64,000 bases of DNA, from NCBI GenBank assembly GCA_017165825.1, contig CM029386.1, positions 7,921,848 to 7,985,847 of the forward strand. Direction: 5' to 3'. The number at the start of each line of letters is the position of its first letter. Positions within the stretch are counted from its first letter, which is position 1. A program made the translations under genes and the position numbers. This document shows positions 33,333 to 45,240 of this stretch, piece after piece. The DNA is from Hepsetus odoe. Taxonomy: Eukaryota > Chordata > Actinopteri > Characiformes > Hepsetidae. The notes beneath the pieces were generated by a model. That model was not told the DNA's origin. It did no database searches and saw only the letters and a list, made by a program, of their open reading frames with translations.

Positions 33333-33545
33333 TCATTTACATTTGCGGCATTTAGCAGACGCTCTTATCCAGAGCAACTTCCATGTCCTAATTACAGGGA
33401 CAGTCCCCCTGGAGCAACTCAGGGTTATGAGTCTTGCTCTGGGAACCAGTGGTGGTAGTGCCAGAGGTGGGATTTGAACCTGGGACCTCTTGGGCTATAG
33501 ATCCATAGGCAAGTATCCTACCATCAGACCACCGCCACCAGACCC
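33333..33545 (-). mobile_element. SINE family B (tail GGCATTTAGCAGACGCTC type)
   Basis: Reading on the plus strand it begins with the reversed tail 'gcggcatttagcagacgctc', TTATCCAGAGCAACTT, then 'aattacagggacagtccc', 'tgggatttgaacctgggacc' (reversed B box) and 'accatcagaccaccgccacc' (reversed A-box head). Five copies are in the window (33333, 34120, 35718, 51025, 55278). The tail resembles the conserved LINE-like tail of fish tRNA-SINEs, possibly V-SINE related; that name is uncertain. Confidence 0.75.
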
Positions 33546-34119
33546 CTCATTTCAATTGTATTTTTACAAACAGCCTCACCAAAGTCAAAAGTTCTCTTTT
33601 TTTTGAAGCATTGGAGATTGGTACACATGCCATTCAACAGAATTAGTGAGAAATTAAATGAATAAACTAGCCTACACTCTGTGTAGGCAGAGAAATCAGA
33701 AAGTATATTGGAAACAAGCATAAGGAAATGTGCTGTTTAGTCTACTGCCCACGGTACTGAGGGGCTGCAGTCTGCAGAACATTATGTAGGACATCAGGAG
33801 TTCTCTTTCATTCCATAGCTTTTTTTTTTCCTCTGCTCTCTATCACAGTAGCTTTCATAGCAGTAAGAACTAAACACGGAAGAAAATGGTACTTTAACAT
33901 AACCTTTTTTACAAATCTACTTATCATTCTATAAATTTATTGAAGCTTATTGAACTTTATCAATAAACAGCTGCACTTAATATGGTAAGATCAAAACCCA
34001 TTTTTAAATGTGTAAATGGATAGATTGCTGTCACTGAGGGCAGTGCTGAGTCACGGTTGACATCCTTGTTGATTATATCAGAATGTTCACAAAAACTGGT
34101 TGGCTCTTCAGCTGTGATC

Positions 34120-34290
34120 AAAACATTTACAGCCTTTAGCAGACACTCTTATCCAGAGCAGCTTCCAATCCCTGATTGCAGGGACAGTCCCACTGGAGAC
34201 ACTTGAGGCTGCAGTGCTAGAGGTGGAACCTGAAACTTCTTAGTCCATAGGTGAGAATCCTACCACTAGACCACAACCACTCACAATCTT
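34120..34290 (-). mobile_element. SINE family B, degenerate
   Basis: 'cctttagcagacactc', 'cagggacagtcccactggag' and 'gaatcctaccactagaccac' follow the same order as at 33333, with a deletion in the middle. Confidence 0.65.
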
Positions 34291-34361
34291 TCACAAAAAT
34301 GAAAATCCAGCTTGTTTCTGGTTTTCTAATACATATTTCCATCATTTTGTATCAAGATACT

Positions 34362-34515
34362 TAAGCCTATCCCAGCACACAAAAACAAAGGGCTGCCAGT
34401 TCATTGTTGGGCAGACACACAGACAAACACACTCACTCACAACTACAGTCACAGTTTGAGATACTTTAGCATCTCTAAGTAAACTGACATTAATGTTTTT
34501 AGACTGTGGAAGTGA
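34362..34515. repeat. LINE-tail-like repeat fragment
   Basis: 'cctatcccagcacac', 'ggcagacacacagacaaa', 'cactcactcacaacta' and 'tgtttttagactgtggaa' occur in the order found in a common fish LINE 3' region. It has no coding part. Confidence 0.35.
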
Positions 34516-34519
34516 AAGC

Positions 34520-35715
34520 AGGTATAAATATTATTGAACAAAATCTGCTCATAGCTCAGCTCAGACCTACAAAAGTAATTCTATGTTATGGCCACTGTAA
34601 AAAGTGATTAAATGATTTTTAATCGTTTAATTTTTAACAATGTCCCTAAATGCATTGTCAGTGAGATGTACCGCTTGATAGTTAAAGTAGTTAAAAACTG
34701 TCACTCAAAGATCTCTTTAAGGTTTAATAGAACTGTTAATCAAATTATATAATATAAACTGCATTGTCCCAAGTATTACAGGGCCACTTGCACCAGCCCC
34801 ACAAATAGAAATCAACAGAAAATATCACAAAGCTTGAAACACTCCACTGAAAGTTTATGTTCATGCTAATTCTGCTTATGTCTGACCACTTGAACTTATT
34901 GACTTTTTACCTCCTGCTTCCTGTGGGAAACCCTGACCAAAACCTCTGTTGTCTGAGCCTGAACGTATGTCGGCGTGGCCTGGATGAACACAGACACAGA
35001 CTGGGCTTTGAGAAGCCCTGGTGGTCTACTGGAGTGGGATGGCTGCCATTGAACCTGGTCAAGGGCAACAGCCAAGCCTCAGCAAACAAGCATGGGCCAA
35101 GAGCAAAGGGGGGGAAAGAGAAGAAAGAAAATGAAGAAAGGAAGGGGGACTGACTTAAGATAGTTTTACAAGTGGATTGGAACTGGTTATAGAACGCATC
35201 ATCTTTGTAACCAGACTCAAAGGACTCAAGCTCTTGGAAATCACATTTATCACCGGCAACGACAAAAGCATTTTGTGCAGTTGAGTTATGAAGAAAGGAA
35301 AAACATCATTTAAAGAAATCAACACAGAAAAAAATGGAAAATAATAATTCATTTTTCTTAGAATAACTAATAATGTTATATTTTCAAGATGTTATTTTAC
35401 AAGTACAAGGACTTTCCACTCATATTCATAATACTGAACTTTCAGGAAATTAGATTCAAGGATATGTCTGTGCTGTAGATGTTTTATGCTTTGATGATAG
35501 AAACATTGAATCTACAAAGTACATGAGGGTTTTGCTTGTTTTTTGGTTTTTTTTTTTTTTTTGCTTGTTATTTAGTCTATGTGGTGATTTTTATTAAATA
35601 ATAAATTGGAATCTGTCTTTTTATTCTGATCGGATCCATCCCACACATAAACACATTCACTTTTCAGAGGTTTTCTTTTTTCTTTTTACTTCTGTGCAAA
35701 GTGACTAAATTGAAC
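34520..35715. other. Unclassified stretch
   Basis: A 98-codon frame at 34857-35153 has a Lys/Glu-rich end and no recognised domain. A poly-T run lies at 35546-35561. No gene is called. Confidence 0.35.
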
Positions 35716-35717
35716 AC

Positions 35718-35885
35718 ATGGACCAAGAGGTTACAGGTTCAAATATCACTTCAACCACTAGCACTACCAATATTGGGTTCTTGCATGACCCTTAACCCTG
35801 AGCTCCAGGGGGGCTGTCCCTGTAATTAGGACACACAAGTCACTATAGATCACAAGAGTATCTGCTAAATACTCTCAATGTAATA
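35718..35885 (+). mobile_element. SINE family B, degenerate
   Basis: 'ccaagaggttacaggttcaa' (B-box region), 'cactaccaatattgggttc', 'gacccttaaccctgagct' and 'gctgtccctgtaattaggac' match family B order. The tail is decayed. Confidence 0.65.
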
Positions 35886-35889
35886 TAAA

Positions 35890-37145
35890 GCTATTTGCAT
35901 TTGTTAAACATGTAGAGTAGTCTGCACCCCCCACCCCCGAAACAGACAATCTTTGTATACTTTGTTTTGTGTCTTTGTCTTGCTGCATGAGTTCCTCATG
36001 GTCAAAATAGTTTGCATGTATTTCATTTTCATTTTCCTTTTCATTTTCAGGACATTCAGAATAGTTGTGCTGGCTATGCCTAATGTATTTGTAATGGCAA
36101 TAATTAATTTTCCCCACTTTTTTCAGCCTCAAAATGGTATGCTTTCCCCTCATAGACAGCACCCCATTCTTCATCTTGGCTATCATACTGTACAGGAGAA
36201 AGCCTCAACTGAAACTAGAAATGAAAAGCCACTTATAATTTAAATAAACAATCTAAATGGGCACCTCTGAATGAATATCTATCAGCCTCTAAAGCTCCAT
36301 TATCTTTGCTGACTTGAAAAAAAATGCTCAGATGCAAAAGGTTTAATTTAATATCTAGATGTAAATATCATGAAATAAAAGCTTAAAGTCTTTTTATCAA
36401 AAGCCCATATGTATTCAGAGCATAACAAAAACAAATGTATTAGCCATCCTTTTCCAGTACTTTTGGAAAAGACTGTAAATATTGTATGTTGTGCATCTAA
36501 TGGTTAGTACATCATCAAATCTTTTCACAGAGTAGAAGTCAGTGATGTGATTCTGAATGATGTAAAGATGAGAAAAATGGAGATAAATGGTTTTGTTCCA
36601 ACAATCCATTTACTGAAAATAACATTTGTAAATATTTCATGTCACATTTTGTCTTTTATTTTTTTATGCAAATAAACCATGTTGACAGGGGCTTCAGACA
36701 TATTGGTTTTCTTTCCAGCAGCTTTATGAGGAACTGCTGGAATACTTCTCTGAAAGGCTTGAAGAAGTTTCACAAATGCTGACATGTTGTGGAAGAAAAG
36801 TGCCTTTTTATGTTGTTTCTGGAAAAAAAAGAGGAATTACCTGCAAGTGTTTAAGTGTAGATCAAAATGTCTGTTAAATGTTAACTGCCACTTTGATGAT
36901 GCCTTGGCAATATTGCAACTTAACCCATTGAACTGTTGCCTTATAATACAGCATTAAATTTTGCATCTGTGACATTAATATACATGTAAGATATTTTTGG
37001 CTTTAGATGTTACAGAATGTGAGCCGTTTTTGAGATTTTCCACATTTTCTTATTCCATCCTAAAAAAAAATCTGAAAATCAGTTTTCCTCTCATGAGGTG
37101 CCATCATCTGGTGCCTAGCTGAAGTAAGATTAAAGAAAAAAAAGG
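35890..37145. other. Unclassified AT-rich stretch
   Basis: Nothing recognisable beyond short AT-rich chance frames. Confidence 0.4.
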
Positions 37146-37147
37146 TG

Positions 37148-37245
37148 TAGAGGGTGTAGTAGTGGCCTACTGGTTGGAAAATAGACCCCGAGATGGGAAG
37201 GTTGTGGGTTTGAGTGCCAGATCAGGGTGGCATTCAGATCAGATT
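37148..37245 (+). mobile_element. tRNA-derived SINE (family A), head only
   Basis: 'gtagtggcctactggttgg' (A box), 'gggaaggttgtgggtttgag' (B box) and 'atcagggtggcattcagatc'. The element breaks off before the body. Confidence 0.6.
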
Positions 37246-37369
37246 GGGTGGCAAAATCAAAACCATTTATTTTCAAATTTGCAGGTTTGATAATTGACTC
37301 TTATGCAGTGCATTTGCTTAACACATTGTAGTAAGTGTAGTACAAATGAATATTGATCTAAAAAGTGGG

Positions 37370-37515
37370 CAGCTATTGAAAGCACCCGGGGAGCAGTGAT
37401 GGTGATGGTACCTTGCTCAAATGTACCTCAGGGCAACCTACTTTTGAGGGAGTCAAACCCACAATCTTGTGATGCAGGGCCAACTCCCTCACCACTAGGC
37501 CACCGCTGCTCTGTT
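37370..37515 (-). mobile_element. tRNA-derived SINE (family A), head and body
   Basis: 'gggcagctattgaaagcacc', 'ggtaccttgctcaaatgtac', 'agtcaaacccacaatcttg' (reversed B box) and 'ctcaccactaggccaccgct' (reversed A box). The tail is missing. Confidence 0.75.
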
Positions 37516-37683
37516 AGTCACAGAGATAACTTTAGCAAGCATTAGCAAATTGGCTTATAGTAAAACCATGAAAGAAATCATAACAGTACAGTTTTTCAAT
37601 GATATACAGTCTCTCCATGTTTTACTTATAGTCAGTTAGGATTAAATACACATCCTTGAATGCAAGCATTTCTACCTTTTTTA

Positions 37684-37903
37684 AAGTGAAAGCTACTGTT
37701 TGTCATTATAAAGCACAACAAAATGCAACCTCTGCTTTCCATTCATGCACACAGTGCAGCAGGTGTCCTGCTATTGAATGTGCCCGAGGAGCAGTGAAGA
37801 GGACGGTACCTTGCTCAAGGGTACCTCTGGGCAGTTTATTGGTCTGGGATTGTATCCAATCATGGAGCCTAATTCCCTAACCACTAGGCCACCGTTGCCC
37901 TGC
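37684..37903 (-). mobile_element. tRNA-derived SINE (family A)
   Basis: Complete family order in reverse: tail 'agtgaaagctactgtttgtc', 'gcacaacaaaatgcaacctc', 'ggtaccttgctcaagggtac', head 'ccctaaccactaggccaccg'. Confidence 0.8.
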
Positions 37904-38094
37904 CAGTTTTAGGTTCTGTGATGTTGGGTTGTTGTTTATTAAGCTCAATGTGAAATCATTTTTTATTTGCTACCACGGTAGTGGTGAATCCTACTGAAAT
38001 GAATGTGCTTCAGAAATGTCACTTTCAGACACATGAGGATCACGACAGGGCTAGGAGAAATTTAATGACATATTTGTTCCATGACAACATGTTT

Positions 38095-38281
38095 TCCTGG
38101 TGTGTGTGAATGTGTGTGTGTAAATGCATACATGCATGTACTTATCTGTGCATTATGTGTGTTTATCCTATGTGTTTCCACAGGTGTGGGGTCTGATGTG
38201 TGCTCTAACCTGGATGTGCATGTGATTCTATTATTGATTGTTGTTGTCTCGTGTGTGTGTTTGTGTGTGCGCGTGCGTGTG

Positions 38282-38326
<45 letters not shown>

Positions 38327-38395
38327 GTGTGTGCGTGTGTGCATGTTTGTGTGTGTGTGTGTCTCGATTTGTCTGTGTGGACATGCATGTGTGTG
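38095..38395. repeat. (GT)n microsatellite complex
   Basis: Long GT runs (about 38249-38390) with GTGC, ATGT and TAG interruptions. Frames across it on both strands are repeat artefacts. Confidence 0.95.
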
Positions 38396-38605
38396 TCTAC
38401 CCCAGAAGGCAGTCTCAGCGGTAGTACAAACACACATACTGGTGTAGCAAATCCATCTCAGCGTTTTACACACCAGGTTTTTAAATAAAAAGCATTACAA
38501 CCCTCCGGGCAACTGCAGAAAAACCTCATATGCAGTCTTCTGTCATTTAAACAAATGATAGGAGACACAAACATGTACTGATGTCTCATTTTAGATCCTC
38601 AGGGA

Positions 38606-38690
38606 GAGAGAGAGAGAGAGAGAGAGAGCACATTATATACATTATAAATGCATTTGTAAAGAATTATATTGGGAAAATACATTAATGAGT

Positions 38691-38733
<43 letters not shown>
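38606..38733. repeat. (GA)n and (TA)n microsatellites
   Basis: A GA run lies at 38606-38628 and a pure TA run at about 38694-38731, separated by unique AT-rich sequence. Confidence 0.9.
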
Positions 38734-38738
<5 letters not shown>

Positions 38739-39074
38739 CTTTAAGGCAGTTACATACAAAAAAAACTGAAAGCTAATAGAAGATGATTTTATCCACAAAT
38801 ATATATAGCCACAGTATAGCTACAATTTTAACCATGTAAGGTCTCACGTCACCAATCACTTTAAGAAATACCAACAGGTCTCATAACCTGTAGAATCAGA
38901 AAAGCTCCTGCACAACTGGAAGGTAAACCGCAGCCATTCCTATAGTTTGCAAAAAATATTAGTGATGCCTTGTGGTCTTTGCATTAATATGTTAGCATTA
39001 AGCAAACAGTGATGCGGTAGTGATTTTTAGCTTGTGGTTTAGATCAGACAGTGTGCTTCTGGGTCAGAGTGCAA

Positions 39075-39076
<2 letters not shown>

Positions 39077-39133
<57 letters not shown>

Positions 39134-39139
39134 TCTCTC

Positions 39140-39191
<52 letters not shown>
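39077..39191. repeat. (CT)n microsatellite
   Basis: A CT run of about 115 bp with two short interruptions (CTGTCT, CTGTTT). It abuts the tail of a SINE at 39192. Confidence 0.97.
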
Positions 39192-39194
<3 letters not shown>

Positions 39195-39480
39195 ATTGTG
39201 AAACACAGCACAAAAGGTTTAGTTGAACGTTACATTTTTAGTTTCAGCACATTTGTGAACACACCACAGTACACAGTGAACCGCAACAAAACGCAGCCTC
39301 TGCATTTAACCCATGCACACACACGCAGCAGGGGCAGCTATTGAAAGCACCCAGGGAGCAGTTATGGGGACAATAGCTTGCTCAAGGGTACCTCAGGGCA
39401 ACCTTACTGGTCTGGGATTCAAACCCACAACCTTCCAATCTTGGGGAATTGTCCCCAACCACTAGACCACCGCTGGCCCA
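39192..39480 (-). mobile_element. tRNA-derived SINE (family A)
   Basis: The tail 'gtcattgtgaaacacagcac' lies beside the CT repeat. A body with 'ctctgcatttaacccatgca' and 'aagggtacctcagggcaacc' follows, then reversed B box 'gggattcaaacccacaacc' and reversed A box 'ccaccgctggccc'. An extra ~40 bp ('tttagttgaacgttac') sits inside the tail. Confidence 0.8.
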
Positions 39481-39626
39481 TTGGGGGTGATATGACTTAG
39501 TTCTGTGGAACTCACACCACCATATTTCACTATATTCTTGGAATCTTATGCTCAGCTATTCTTCTTCAGTTAATTGTTCAAAAGTTGTTTACCCTCATTA
39601 TACCTTACCACTGTAAGCTATGGAAC

Positions 39627-39792
39627 CAGAGCAGTGGTGGCCCAGTGGTTAGTTAGTGGTTGGTTGGAGTCCTATCAGAACACTGCTCCATGGGTGAGTA
39701 TGCCCACTGCTTCAATTAGTCAAATAATTCAATGCATTGCAAGCATTTCATTGTGGTTCACTGTGTGCTGTGGTGTGTTCACAAATGTGCTG
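39627..39792 (+). mobile_element. tRNA-derived SINE (family A), internally deleted
   Basis: 'gcagtggtggcccagtggtt' (A box) and the tail 'ttcattgtggttcactgtgt' are present, but most of the body is missing or rearranged. Confidence 0.65.
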
Positions 39793-40504
39793 TACCTAAA
39801 CCTTTAAAATTGGTGAGTAAATTTTCCAGAATTCTTTTTTTTCTCACCCTAGGGATGTTTGCCCCCCACAAATAGTTAAAAACATGTTGTATTAGTCTCT
39901 TTTAGCTTAAAACACAGATCTATTTTTAATTGAAGATCCAGAGACTGATCCTGTGGAATGCTGCAACGTCTCCATGCACTCCACAAGTCTATTATCACTG
40001 AACCTCTGTCAATCAGCTCCACCACTGCCAGAACAATACACTCCCTCATTATACACGGCACACTGAAGCAGACAGGCCTGCCCCAAGCTAAAGGAGTACA
40101 GATCGGGAGGATTTTGTTTCTCTATATGCAAAGAAAAAATTAAAGAAAGTCAAAAAAAGCAAAGAAAAAAGGGAGGAAAGAACCTGATGATTGAGTCAGG
40201 ACTTAAGGAGCATGCAGCTGTAAAAATATGTTTTAAATGTCTGGAGCAAACGTTCACACACATGCCCATATGGCCCACAATCACATGCTCTTTTTGTACA
40301 CCACTCATATCTGCTTTAAGTACACACACATGGTCTTGGCCACACACTTTTTTTATTTGTTACAAGATTGTATTTTTAAGTCTTCCAGACAAAACTCAAA
40401 AAGCATTTTTTTAAATGAAAAAAAAAAGCAAGTTTTTTTTTAAAAAAAGCAAGTTTTTTAATTCTTTATTATAAGTGTATAATATAAATAATTATCTTTA
40501 TTAC

Positions 40505-40693
40505 TGGTCCGGATTTTGGACCCACAACCTTCTGATAATGGGGCCAACACCAATTATAATAACCTAATAACCTAACCTAATTTAATCTGAACCAGTAGAT
40601 CAAGCATTTCATTGTGGTCTGGTCTGGATTTTGAACCCACAACTTTCTGATCTTGGGGCCAACTCCTATAACCTAATTTAATCTGAACCAGTA
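40505..40693 (-). repeat. Two tandem copies of a SINE-derived segment
   Basis: 'ggattttggacccacaacct' (40511) and 'ggattttgaacccacaactt' (40626) each continue TCTGATnnTGGGGCCAAC. Both are followed by an 'aacctaatttaatctgaacc' stretch and 'agta'. The unit is about 110 bp and the first half looks like the reversed B-box region of the family A SINE. Confidence 0.6.
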
Positions 40694-40830
40694 TTCTTGC
40701 AGATCAGGTATGTGCTCACTGATAGAGAAGGGAGAAGAGATGTTGTAGAAGAGTTGTAAACAGTAGTGTAAACACAGAATGTTTAGCTTAATGTTTAGCT
40801 GAAGAAATTGGTCTAATGCATAATATCATT

Positions 40831-42139
40831 CCAACTATAGAGGGCTCACACCTCTCAGCCTCCCGGGGAAAGTCTATTCAGGGGTCCTGGAAAGGACGGA
40901 CCGTCGGATAGTCGAACCTCGGATTCAGGAGGAGCAGTGTGGTTTTCATCCAGGTCGCGGAACAGTGGACCAGCTCTACACCCTTAACAGGGTCCTGGAG
41001 GGTGCATGGGAGTTTGCCCAACCAGTCTACATGTGCTTTGTGGACTTGGAGAAGGCATTCGACCGTGTCCCTCGGGGAGTCCTGTGGGGAGTCCTCCAAG
41101 AGTATGGGGTATCGCATTCCCTGTTAAGGGCTGTCCGGTCCCTGTACAGCCGGTGTCAGAGCTTGGTCCGCATTGCCAGCAGTAAGTCGGACCTGTTCCC
41201 AGTGAGAGTTGGACTCCTCCAGGGCTGCCCTTTGTCACCGATCCTGTTCATAACTTTTATGGACAGAATTTCTAGGCACAGCCAGGGCGTTGAGGGGGTC
41301 CAGCTTGGTGGGCTCAGGATTGGGTCACTGCTTTTTGCAGATGATGTTGTCCTGTTGGCCTCATAAGGCCGTGACCTTCAGCTCTCACTGGATCGGTTCG
41401 CAGCCAAGTGTGAAGCGGCTGGGATGAGAATCAGCACCTCTAAATCTGAGGCCATGGTCCTCAGTCGGAAAAGGGTGGAGTGCCCTCTCAGGGTTGGGAG
41501 TGAGATCCTGCCCCAAGTAGAGGAGTTTAAGTATCTTGGGATCTTGTTCACGAGTGAGGGTAGAAAGGAGCAGGAGGTCGACAGGCGGATCGGGGCAGCG
41601 TCTGCAATGATGCGGGCTCTGCATCGGTCCGTCATGGTGAAGAAGGAGCTGAGCCAAAAGGCAAAGCTCTCAATTTACCGGTCGATCTACGTCCCCACCC
41701 TCACCTATGGTCACGAGCTGTGGGTAGTGACCGAAAGAATGAGATCGCGAATACAAGTGGCTGAAATGAGTTTCCTCCGCAGGGTGTCTGGGCTCTCCCT
41801 TAGGGATAGGGTGAGAAGCTCAGTCATCTGGGAGGGGCTCAGAGTAGAACCGCTGCTCCTCCGCATCAAGAGGAGCCAGATGAGGTAGCTCGGGCATCTG
41901 ATTAGGATGCCCCCTGGACACCTCCCTGGTGAGGTGTTCCGGGCACGTCCCACCGGAAAGAGACCCCGGGGAAGACCCAGGACACGCTGGAAAGACTATG
42001 TCTCTCAGCTGGCCTGGGAACGCCTTGGGATCCGCCCGGAGGAGCTAGAAGAAGTGGCCGGAGAGAGGGAAGTCTGGGCATCCCTGTTGCAGCTGCTGCC
42101 CCCGCAACCCGACCTCGGATAAGCGGGAGAGAATGGATG
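40831..42139 (+). pseudogene. Rex1-like LINE reverse transcriptase, 5'-truncated, two stops
   Basis: A single register runs from about 40842 to 42122, broken only by TAA at 41364 and TAG at 41886. It encodes reverse-transcriptase motifs in order: CGFHPGRGTVDQL, VDLEKAFDRVPRGVLW (first catalytic Asp), VGLLQGCPLSPILF, LLFADDVVLLAS (FADD box), MRISTSKSEAMVLSRKR, EEFKYLGILFTSEGR, YVPTLTYGHELW, then the C-terminal region LRRVSGLSLRDRVRSS, GKRPRGRPRTRWKDYVSQLA, and PQPDLG-stop. A GGAT-rich tail follows (GAATGGATG). GCATAATATCATT flanks it at 40818-40830 and 42140-42152, a 13-bp target-site duplication. Both stops look like single-base changes (Ser codon TCA to TAA; Trp codon TGG to TAG), so the insertion is relatively young. 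The endonuclease is absent through 5' truncation. Confidence 0.9.
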
Positions 42140-42487
42140 GCATAATATCATTTAAAGATGACTATGTACAAGCTAAATTTAAGTATATCTTCTTAAAACA
42201 GGGAATCTTATTAATTAATGAGTCTAAATTATCTGTGGGATTTAAGATTTTGGCAGCGTCAAACAAAACTGATCTCCAGTGTACAACTGCAAATCAAATC
42301 AATAGTCCCCCTGTTATCAGACCACTAACAAAATACTCACTTTAGTAAAAAGTTTTTTGTTTTGTTTTGTTTTGTTTTTTTATAATAATCAATAATAATG
42401 AATGACTCCACTTCCACTTTAAACTGAAACAACTGAACAACTGTGAGCTGTGTATTGTATTTACTAAAAAAAATCCCAGATAAATGG

Positions 42488-42572
42488 AGAGGGTTATGTC
42501 AGGAAGGGTATTCAGTATTAAGCTTTTGCCAAATCAATATGCGGACAATGAATCGGATCGGTCGAGGCACAA
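42488..42572 (+). mobile_element. CFDP2-like LINE, 5' UTR scrap
   Basis: 'gggttatgtcaggaagggta', 'ttgccaaatcaatatgcgga' and 'tcggatcggtcgaggc' match the 5' UTR seen reversed at 17900-17990. Nothing else of the element is attached, so both ends are truncated. Confidence 0.65.
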
Positions 42573-42574
42573 TA

Positions 42575-43835
42575 AACTTTAATGTCATGTTAGTGAAACA
42601 CTGTAATGTTACTCAACCTGCCAACCTGCCAGTACAAACTATACAGCACAGTTTTTTTTTTTGTTTGTTTTTTTTTTGTTGGTCACAGTGATTCCAGCAC
42701 AAGCATTCAGTCAAACAATTTGAAGATGAGATAAATGAAGGAAACAAATTGGGACAGAGGTTCAGTATAAATTATCATAACACACAGGACAGTGCCAACT
42801 CCCTTTCCATTCCTGTGATATCCTCAAAAGACAATGTGCAATAAAAAACAATATAATAAAAAAAAGATCACAGTTTGAAAGTTTGAAAATACCATCTGAA
42901 AATGTCTTCAATGGACCAAATCAAAGGATCCAGAATTACTATCAAATATAAATGTTTACATTAACATACATAAAAAAAAAAAGGTTAGAAATGTTTGGTT
43001 ATAGCAGTGCTGTGGGGTTTGCTCTGCTGTCAGACCCATGTCCCACATATGGTCACACTGTGGTCACAGAGAAGAAGTAGGGGAACTTCTGCTCATCCTC
43101 CAGTCCTCATGTATCTGCTGTCTGTGCACTGTATACATCCAAACACACTCGAGCACCTGCACACGCACACTGTAAATCTGTTTAATCTTTTAAAACTTTG
43201 ATTCACATTACACCACTGGGCTCATTTATTACATAATTAATAATATTAATTAAATATACTTTTAAATATAAATATAAGTATATGTATGTTTATAATATAA
43301 TTTATAAGTATATAATAAGTATATGTAAAATTAAATTTACTATTAAATATACATGTGTATAAAATCTGAGCTGAGAAGTTTTTTCTATAATGCACCCATT
43401 TCACATCAAATCACACGGATTGTGCAGAATTATGAAAGTATCTGATATTTCTTCTTAAATAGAATCGATGATGTTTTGTAAGCAAAACATTCCATGTCAA
43501 TACATTTCATAAGTTATGAAGCATACTTCAAAAATGAAGTGGCTTGCAAAATCTGGTTAAGAAATTTCGAAAGGCTGTCTAGACTAGACTAAAATAGCTA
43601 TTTATGTCAAATTGCAATTGTGAAGTGAAGTTGATCTCCCTCCTTACAAAGACACAACTCCTTTCATTCCTTGTGTCCTTATGATTTCATTAGAATACCA
43701 CCCAGGAGAAGAGGAACCTTCACCACAGCCAGACCTTCCACACCCAGTGCATGGGAAAGACTAGGCCGCAGTTAATGGCATGCATTAACTGCACCCAGTC
43801 AGTACAACACCATCCACATGCATTTAGAATTACAT
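42575..43835. other. Unclassified AT-rich stretch
   Basis: Short homopolymers lie at 42650-42680 and 42970-42982, and the 43230-43350 part is very AT-rich. No gene seen. Confidence 0.4.
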
Positions 43836-43838
43836 AGA

Positions 43839-44921
43839 TACACTGCCTGTCCAAAAAAAAGTCACCACCTGGATTTAACAAAGCAAATAGGTAAGAGCCT
43901 CCCATTGGATAATTACTGCATGGATGATTATGTTTCAGCTGCAACAAGTTATTTAACCCTAACTGATGCGGTTAGTAGCTTCTCATTACTTAAACAACTA
44001 TGTCAGAAGACACATCCTGTGGTCATGGGAAAAATGTTAATCTGTTTCAGAAGGGTCAAATTATCAGCATCAGAAACATCTAAGGTGAAGCTGAAACTAC
44101 TAAAATTGGGTTAAGAACTGTCCAATGCATTATTAAAAACTGGAAAGATAATGAGGAACCATCATCTTCACGGAAGAAATGTGGTTGGAAAAAAAAATCT
44201 TAAATAACCGTTACCTGCAATTACTTAAACATTTGGTGAAATCAAGTCAGAATAAAACAACAGCAGAACTCACAGCTATGTTCAGTAGTGAAAGTAACAA
44301 TGCGAAGGGATCTCAAGGGCTTGGGTCTAAACAGCTGTGTAGTCTTTAAAAAACCACTGATTAGTGAGGCTCAAAAAAAGGCTTCAGTTTGCTAAAGATC
44401 ATAAAGATTGAACTTTGGATCAATGGGAGAAGGTCATGTGGTCTAATGAATCCAGATTGATCCTGTTCCAGAGTAATGGGCACACCAGGGCAAGAAGAGA
44501 TATGCATGAAGTGATGCACTCATCATGCCTAGTGCCTACCGTACAAGGCTTTGGGGGCAGTGCTATCTAGGGTTGCTGCAGTTGGTCAGGTCTAGGTTCA
44601 ACAACGTTATGTGCCCAAAGAATGAAGTCAGCTGACTAGCTTAATATACTGAATGACCAGGTAATTCCATCAGTGAATTTCTTCTCCGTGATGCCATGGG
44701 CATATTCCAAGATGACAATGCTAGGATTCATTGGGATCAGATTGTGAAAGACTGGTTCAGAGAGCATGACACATCATTTTCACACATGGATTGGCCACCA
44801 CAGACCCCAGACCTTAACCCCATTGAGAATTTTTGGGATGTGCTGAAGAAGAATGTGCGCAGCAGTCCAACTCTAATAAATGAAAATAAATGCTGTTACA
44901 TTGTAGAGACTTATCTTATTT
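43839..44921 (+). pseudogene. Tc1-like transposon with broken DD34E-type transposase
   Basis: The left end is TACACTGCCTGTCC followed by a run of A and AGTCACCACCTGG, a Tc1 inverted terminus after a TA. Frameshifted coding follows. The best-kept block is 44696-44877, encoding QDDNARIH and WPPQTPDLNPIENFWDVLKK, the second Asp and the final Glu region of a Tc1 transposase. Upstream, 'ggtcatgtggtctaatgaat' retains the first catalytic region. Multiple stops and frameshifts break it, and the right terminus is missing, so it cannot move by itself. Confidence 0.85.
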
Positions 44922-45030
44922 TACTTTATATATATGTCATTTGTCTATGATGCAATCAGCATATTATATTTTATTATAGCATAGTATAATATCATATAAT
45001 ATTATGCGGTTTCCCCTGTTTATTTATACA

Positions 45031-45240
45031 GCACACAGTGAACCACAACAAAATGCATCATCTGCATACACACCGTGCAGCAGGGGGCAGCCATAGCTGG
45101 TGCCTGGGGGTGGTACCTTGCTTAAGGGTACCTCAGAGTAACATTCTGGTACCTCGGGGTAACATTCTGGTCCAGGTTCCAATCCCACTACCTTCCAATC
45201 CAGGGCCCAAGTCCCTAACAAGTTTGCCACTGTTGCCCCG
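45031..45240 (-). mobile_element. tRNA-derived SINE (family A) with a 31-bp internal tandem duplication
   Basis: 'cagcacacagtgaaccacaa', 'gtgcagcagggggcagccat', 'ggtaccttgcttaagggtac' then a repeated 'ggtacctcRgRgtaacattc' unit, then the reversed B box 'aggttccaatcccac' and head 'ccctaacaagtttgccactg'. The head runs directly into the left arm of the palindrome at 45203. Confidence 0.75.

Noticed and set aside
34857..35153. 98-codon frame with a Lys/Glu-rich end
   Set aside because: No family resemblance; the charged tail reflects a purine-rich run (35100-35150).
38062..38473. Long His/Thr or Val/Cys frames across GT repeats
   Set aside because: Their composition is dictated by the dinucleotide repeat. 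The same applies at 1335-1553, 39020-39344, 47379-47642, 60387-60767 and 63187-63549.
43839..44921. An active Tc1 transposase gene
   Set aside because: Several stops and frameshifts interrupt it and the right terminus is missing.
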